The position numbers and the translations under genes are program-made. From positions 3,198,001 to 3,262,000 of the forward strand of contig CM018036.1 in NCBI GenBank assembly GCA_008638375.1: DNA of 64,000 bases, in the 5' to 3' direction. Below, piece by piece: positions 60,101-64,000 of this stretch. Under the pieces are notes generated by a model. It saw only the letters and a program-made list of their open reading frames with translations. It did no database searches and was not told the DNA's origin. Numbering within the stretch: position 1 is the first letter of the stretch; every line of letters starts with the position of its first letter. This stretch comes from Nyssa sinensis (taxonomy: Eukaryota; Streptophyta; Magnoliopsida; Cornales; Nyssaceae).

Positions 60101-61523
60101 GAAAAGTGCCATAGGCTAGCAGAGGCACAATCTTCATATAGGGCAGTGCCTAGAGAAGATGATTCGAGATGCCATGCACCAGTAAGATTAATAAAAAAAT
60201 GACATTTCCATTAGATTCGTATAACAACTATAAATTTTGTTATTTAATCAATTGATTCAACTCTTGAAATTTTTCCTCTTGCAGGAGTGTCATTTATAAG
60301 GAACAAGTGAGATTGAATCAGGCAGCAGCTAATGCTTTGATGGCAAGACTGGAAGCCCAGAAAGCAATTTGCGATTCCTGCAGAGAAAGAGCTGCACAGA
60401 AAGTTCAAACAAAGAGATGAGCTAGAAAAAGAGATAAGGCCTACATGGGAACAAGCAAGAAAGAGATCAAGAATGGATGATACATTATTGGAGGAAACAG
60501 ATGATAAGACTGTTTTGTATTTACCAGGAAACAAACCAAGGAGACCTTTACCAAAGAAAATGGATGATACTTCATTGAGAGAGAAAAATAACAAGACTTT
60601 CCTATATTTACCGGGAACCAAACAAGGGACCCCTCTACACAAGGAACTGAGACTGTTTCTGGAAGAGGAGCAGAAAGCATCTGAAGCAGGCTTATCTCTG
60701 AACGAAGAGCGAATGCAAGAAGAAATAGAAGAGATGGAGAAAGAAAGAGTAGACAATGCTAGCAAAAGGAAGCCTGAGGAATGTAGTAATAAAGCCATAG
60801 TTGCCACAGAGGATGAAGATGCAATTGTGGACAAACTTCGAACACTGAAAGTGGAAGAGGGGGGAAAAATATACAAAATTCCATGCCCAGTCCTCCATGA
60901 ACCAGAAAAAGAGGAAGATGAAGAAAGCAGAAAGCAGCGAGGAAAAGGAAATGTAGAGAAGTGGCTTCAAATGCTTTTGGAGAATACACAAGAAGGTAAT
61001 GAGCCAAATCCTCAAAATGCTGATGAAAATGAAACAAGCAGGACTGATGAAATAATCAGAAGGCTGAATATCAAATTCCCAGCAGAAGGAGGAGGTTCAT
61101 GGGGAGAACAATCAGCAGATTGTCCAGAAGAACGAAGGTGAGAAAAGGGAAGAGGAGATTGTTGAGATTGAAGCTAGTATACTCTCAAAGGACCCTCCTC
61201 CTTACAAGTTAATGACAGAGAAAGCTGATGCAAATGAAGTGGTTATTCTTGGCAAAGGAGTAGGAACTAGTAAAAGCTTTGAAGGGAAGGAGAGAAGAGA
61301 GAAAAGTGGAAAGGGAAGGGGGCTTGTGAGGAGTGAGAGTGCCAGGGCATTTCGGCAAATTCCATCTTCTCCATCTATAATCTTGGGTGTGAGAAAGGGA
61401 GTGGATTGCATGAGAAAGAAGCCCTTGGTATTCGGTGATGATGATAGTGATGAGGATCAAGCAGTGGGGAACAACTTCATTAAGTCATCTATCAAGACAA
61501 TTAAAAAAGCAGTGAAGATATAA
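57151..61523 (+). CDS. Uncharacterised plant protein: HNH-nuclease-like motif plus coiled coil, three apparent frameshifts
   Basis: Exons 57151-57309, 58849-58964, 59061-59179, 59272-59434, 59529-59755, 59859-60181 and 60285-61523, all GT-AG. Residues 92-152 (exons 3-4) hold R.D.YGNVLYYHAD..SPLAWDIDHWFP.SRGGL..P.NL.I.Q.KVCKKKHNK, the spacing of an HNH nuclease: Asp125-His126, Pro129, Gly133-Gly134, Asn140-Leu141, Cys149, Lys152. Exon 6 is heptad-rich with R/K and E (ETTKMQTEIQRLDDEVNELK), a coiled coil. Exon 7 is charged, with two near-repeats (DDTLLEE..DKTVLYLPGNKP / DDTSLRE..NKTFLYLPGTKQ) and a C-terminus FGDDDSDEDQ. Single extra bases near 60149, 60379 and 61079 shift frame, but coding resumes each time (LEKMIRDAMHQ; EKELHRKFKQRDELEKE; QKEEVHGENNQQIVQ). 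As written the frame stops soon after 60150. Known homologues are plant proteins of unknown function; nuclease activity is untested inference. Confidence 0.78.
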
Positions 61524-63248
61524 ACCTTAATTGCAGTTACCCTATACATGGTCTTGTATTTTCTGTTCCCACTATTTGTTAAAGAGTGCTGTTATCTAGC
61601 TCTTTTAGCTGAAACTGTGTGAAATTTAGGGTGTTCTACTGTGTTGATTTGTGTATAAGGTGGTTGTGCGAGATGTGCAATAACAGCTGCTTGTTTGATC
61701 AGGTAACTCTAGTTTCAGTCATTTGCTCCTCCTCCCAGAAATTCAAACATATATGCAAGTATTCTCATTTTCTGAATTGTTGCATTGTTTTATGATTGTA
61801 TCTATTCCTTCACTATGACACAAGCAATAGAACTATAAGAGGATCTAAACAAAGATTTTGGCTTCTTCTAATGTCTTGATTACTACTTTTTTCCTCTCTT
61901 TTTTTTCTGTTGATTGCATTGATTGCTGAACTCTGTCCAAATTGTACTCTCCAGAAGCTAGGTGGTAAAGAAAAAGACCCCCATTCAGTAACCCAAATCA
62001 GATCACATTAGTGTATCTACACTCCCAGATTATGTACAATTTGGTAATCTTGAGCAAGAAAACCTTCTTCTTCTTTGAATTATCTCATTTTTATTTCAAA
62101 AAAGGACCTTTTTTGTGCATGCAGAGGAGGCAAAGTGTTCAACAATAGATGTCCTTGTGACAGAATAAATCATTAAAAACAAATAAGAAATCATTGCAAA
62201 GAGAGAAGGATCACACACGCTTCTGTAATTCATAGAATAATTTTTCCTATGTGATTCTACTATTTTTTCCTTTTCTTTTGTTTGGTATTTGTTTGGTGTT
62301 TGGTAATGGTTCCTTTTTGACATTGGGCCACAAGTGCTGTAATTAGATTGGGAGATTACTTTGTACACTATATGCACATAGTATTTCTCCTAAAATATTG
62401 GATACCAAATATAGTAGGATGCCACTCCACCTCGCCAACTTCTCAATCAAGTTCAAGCACACCAAACCAACTCGGGCTAGCCAATGGGCAAGTTATGACT
62501 TCTCCCAAGGAAAAGTAATGAGATTTTTTCTCAACTCTTTTGTTAAGAAGGTGTGTAATTTATTTTTTTCTTCTAGTTCTAAATTAGACTTAATCTATGT
62601 ACTTGTTGCAACTTATTAGATTGTTAGTTTACTGGGTCAAGAATTTAGAGACTCTTGTGACTCGTTAAAAAAAAAAAAAAGTTCAAACACACCCTATTAA
62701 TACAACATATGTGATGATTCACTCTGGCAACAAGAGAAATGATTATCCTGACAGATTATCACATTTATGGAAGATTTAATTTAACTTGATTTTATGTTCT
62801 ATCTCAAATAAATGCAATAAATTAATCTCCTATTCCAATATCTGAATAATTTTAGGTCATAACATAGTAACAAACTAAACAACTTGTGCTAGCAGAGACA
62901 GCAAGAAGCTACATTTCAAGAAATAAATTTTGGGTATTCCTAAAGTAGTCACACTATTAATAGTGAGATCGGTAGCCAAGTATGTACGAATATATTGTAC
63001 ATGTGGCTATCAATCTAATTATTAAGAATATTGATCCGGAACTTTCCTAATATTTTTTTTTATTTCAATCCTCATTTAACTGGATAATTATTCAATAAAA
63101 CTTTCATACCACAGTGATCAGTATGACAGGTCTCATATAAAAGTTCAGTTTTTTCCATGATCTATGAATATAAACTTTCCTAGATTTTGTAAAGAGACCT
63201 TGACATGATAACATAATGTGATGGTCTTAGAATAATTTCTTTTCAACT
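61524..63248. other. Intergenic region between two convergent genes
   Basis: Holds the presumed 3-prime UTRs of the HNH-like gene (plus) and the NPH3-like gene (minus). A TTTTTTTTC-rich stretch, poly-A (62665-62680) and AT-rich DNA are present; no further gene or repeat family is recognised. Confidence 0.6.
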
Positions 63249-63789
63249 TCAAGAAATGGATTTCCTCCATTTTTTTGGAGTTCTATCTGGCACCAGCTTC
63301 GTCTTCATATCAAACGGCGTGTGTTGCCCAAACCCAATATCACCTTCTTCTTCAACCTCTTCAATCTTGCTGCCGGCCAATTTAACTGGTTTAAATGCAG
63401 GCAATACTCCGACCTTCTTCCAACCGAAAAACCCCTTCTTCTTCTGCAACAACCTCTCTAGTTGTCCTTGCAAGGAACTGCACTGGCTTTGAAGCCTAAC
63501 TACATCTTCTCTCAACTTCTTTATCTCCATCTGCTGAGCCATCAGTTTCGCGCTTCGAGTGGCATCTTGCCGAACGCTCCAGCCCGGGACTTCGGGTGCT
63601 AGTGAAGGATCCACTCCAATCGTTGTTTCGGTTGAACTTGGTTTGCTCGGAGAAGAGCACTTGAATTATGGCTCGAACAGGCAGGCGTTCATTTTGAGCA
63701 GCATGGATGGCCGCCTCCGGCGAGAGTTTGCGGCTGTCTATTAATCTACTGAGATTCTTTCGTTCTTGCTTCGACACTCCTGGATGTGC
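63249..63789 (-). CDS. NPH3/NRL-family protein, 3-prime terminal exon only, one apparent frameshift
   Basis: NRL proteins (BTB-NPH3) are plant-specific CUL3 adaptors in phototropism, auxin transport and organ formation. Only the last exon lies in the window; an acceptor (CTCTTGCAG) precedes 63789 and the rest is beyond position 64000. The exon opens with the end of the NPH3 domain (AHPGVSKQERKNLSRLIDSR, AAIHAAQNERLPVRAIIQVL), then DWSGSFTSTRSP, then a coiled coil (QQMEIKKLREDVVRLQSQC) and a basic patch (KKKGFFGWKKVG). Near 63543 one extra base moves the frame: upstream reads SARCHSKRET, downstream reads MAQQMEIKKLRE, both family-typical. As written, translation would end at 63496, losing the coiled coil. 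The DWSGSF segment points to the SARC-SKRE subgroup rather than the NPY subgroup. Confidence 0.82.
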
Positions 63790-64000
63790 CTGCAAGAGAC
63801 AGATTAGACTTGCACCATATATACATGAGTTTTTTTTTTCCTTTCTTGATCATGACCGGACATGAGTAATTTATCTCAACAATTGCACAAGCTTGGACTA
63901 ACATCCGGATGAATCCAGTTCTGATGGTGAGTGAGTCGACACGAAAGATGTATTTAAATTTGGAGATCCTGAATTCAATTCCCCATTAACTAGAGTTGAA

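Noticed and set aside
60244..60876. 210-codon open frame on the minus strand
   Set aside because: It is the antisense shadow of the K/E-rich exon 7 of the HNH-like gene, giving S/F/L-rich sequence; no start context or family match.
60140..61141. Programmed ribosomal frameshifting as an explanation for the breaks in the HNH-like gene
   Set aside because: Three separate +1 shifts with no shared slippery site or stimulatory structure, and similar breaks in two unrelated genes, make error or mutation far more likely.
1..64000. A hormone-related biosynthetic gene cluster
   Set aside because: The VAS1-like, GA3ox, ABCG and NPH3-like genes act in different pathways, lie 6-20 kb apart on both strands and show no common control sequence.
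1..64000. CRISPR arrays, operons, tRNA or rRNA genes
   Set aside because: The DNA is plant nuclear; no regularly spaced unique-spacer repeats, cloverleaf with anticodon, or rRNA sequence was recognised by eye.

Overview
The window is nuclear DNA from a flowering plant, most likely a eudicot, possibly a woody one. It is AT-rich, its genes have many short exons bounded by GT-AG introns, its intergenic space is full of degenerate transposable-element relics and (TA)n/(CA)n microsatellites, and every recognisable gene belongs to a land-plant family. I cannot fix the species. Gene models below come from reading splice sites and joining exons by reading phase. Layout: (1) 110-8368, plus strand, nine exons: a class I PLP aminotransferase closely resembling Arabidopsis VAS1/ISS1. 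(2) 10680-13406, plus strand, six exons: a secreted, probably GPI-anchored protein with two EGF-like cysteine modules. (3) 27486-28860, plus strand, two exons: gibberellin 3-oxidase. (4) 34767-44959, minus strand, 22 exons: a full-size PDR-type ABCG transporter with an unbroken 1408-residue reading frame. (5) 57151-61523, plus strand, seven exons: an uncharacterised plant protein with an HNH-nuclease-like motif followed by a coiled coil and a charged tail. (6) 63249-63789, minus strand: the last exon of an NPH3/NRL-family gene that runs off the right edge. The long gaps (13.4-27.3 kb, 28.9-34.7 kb, 45.2-57.1 kb) hold no convincing gene. They contain MITE-like elements, two of them with clear 9-bp target duplications and one with an 8-bp duplication, tandem duplications of 35 to about 600 bp, a truncated LINE tail, and several dispersed repeat families with two or three copies inside the window. 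Introns of the transporter gene also carry inserts from these families. Most unexpected: three genes (VAS1-like, HNH-like, NPH3-like) are interrupted by six apparent single-base insertions, all +1, with recognisable coding continuing on both sides, while the GA3ox, EGF-like and ABCG genes have none. This looks more like uncorrected insertion-type sequencing error than gene decay, but only reads or transcripts can decide. Functionally several genes touch hormone biology (auxin precursor balance, active gibberellin, a PDR transporter, an NPH3-type protein). They are far apart, on both strands, with independent promoters, so nothing suggests a co-regulated cluster.
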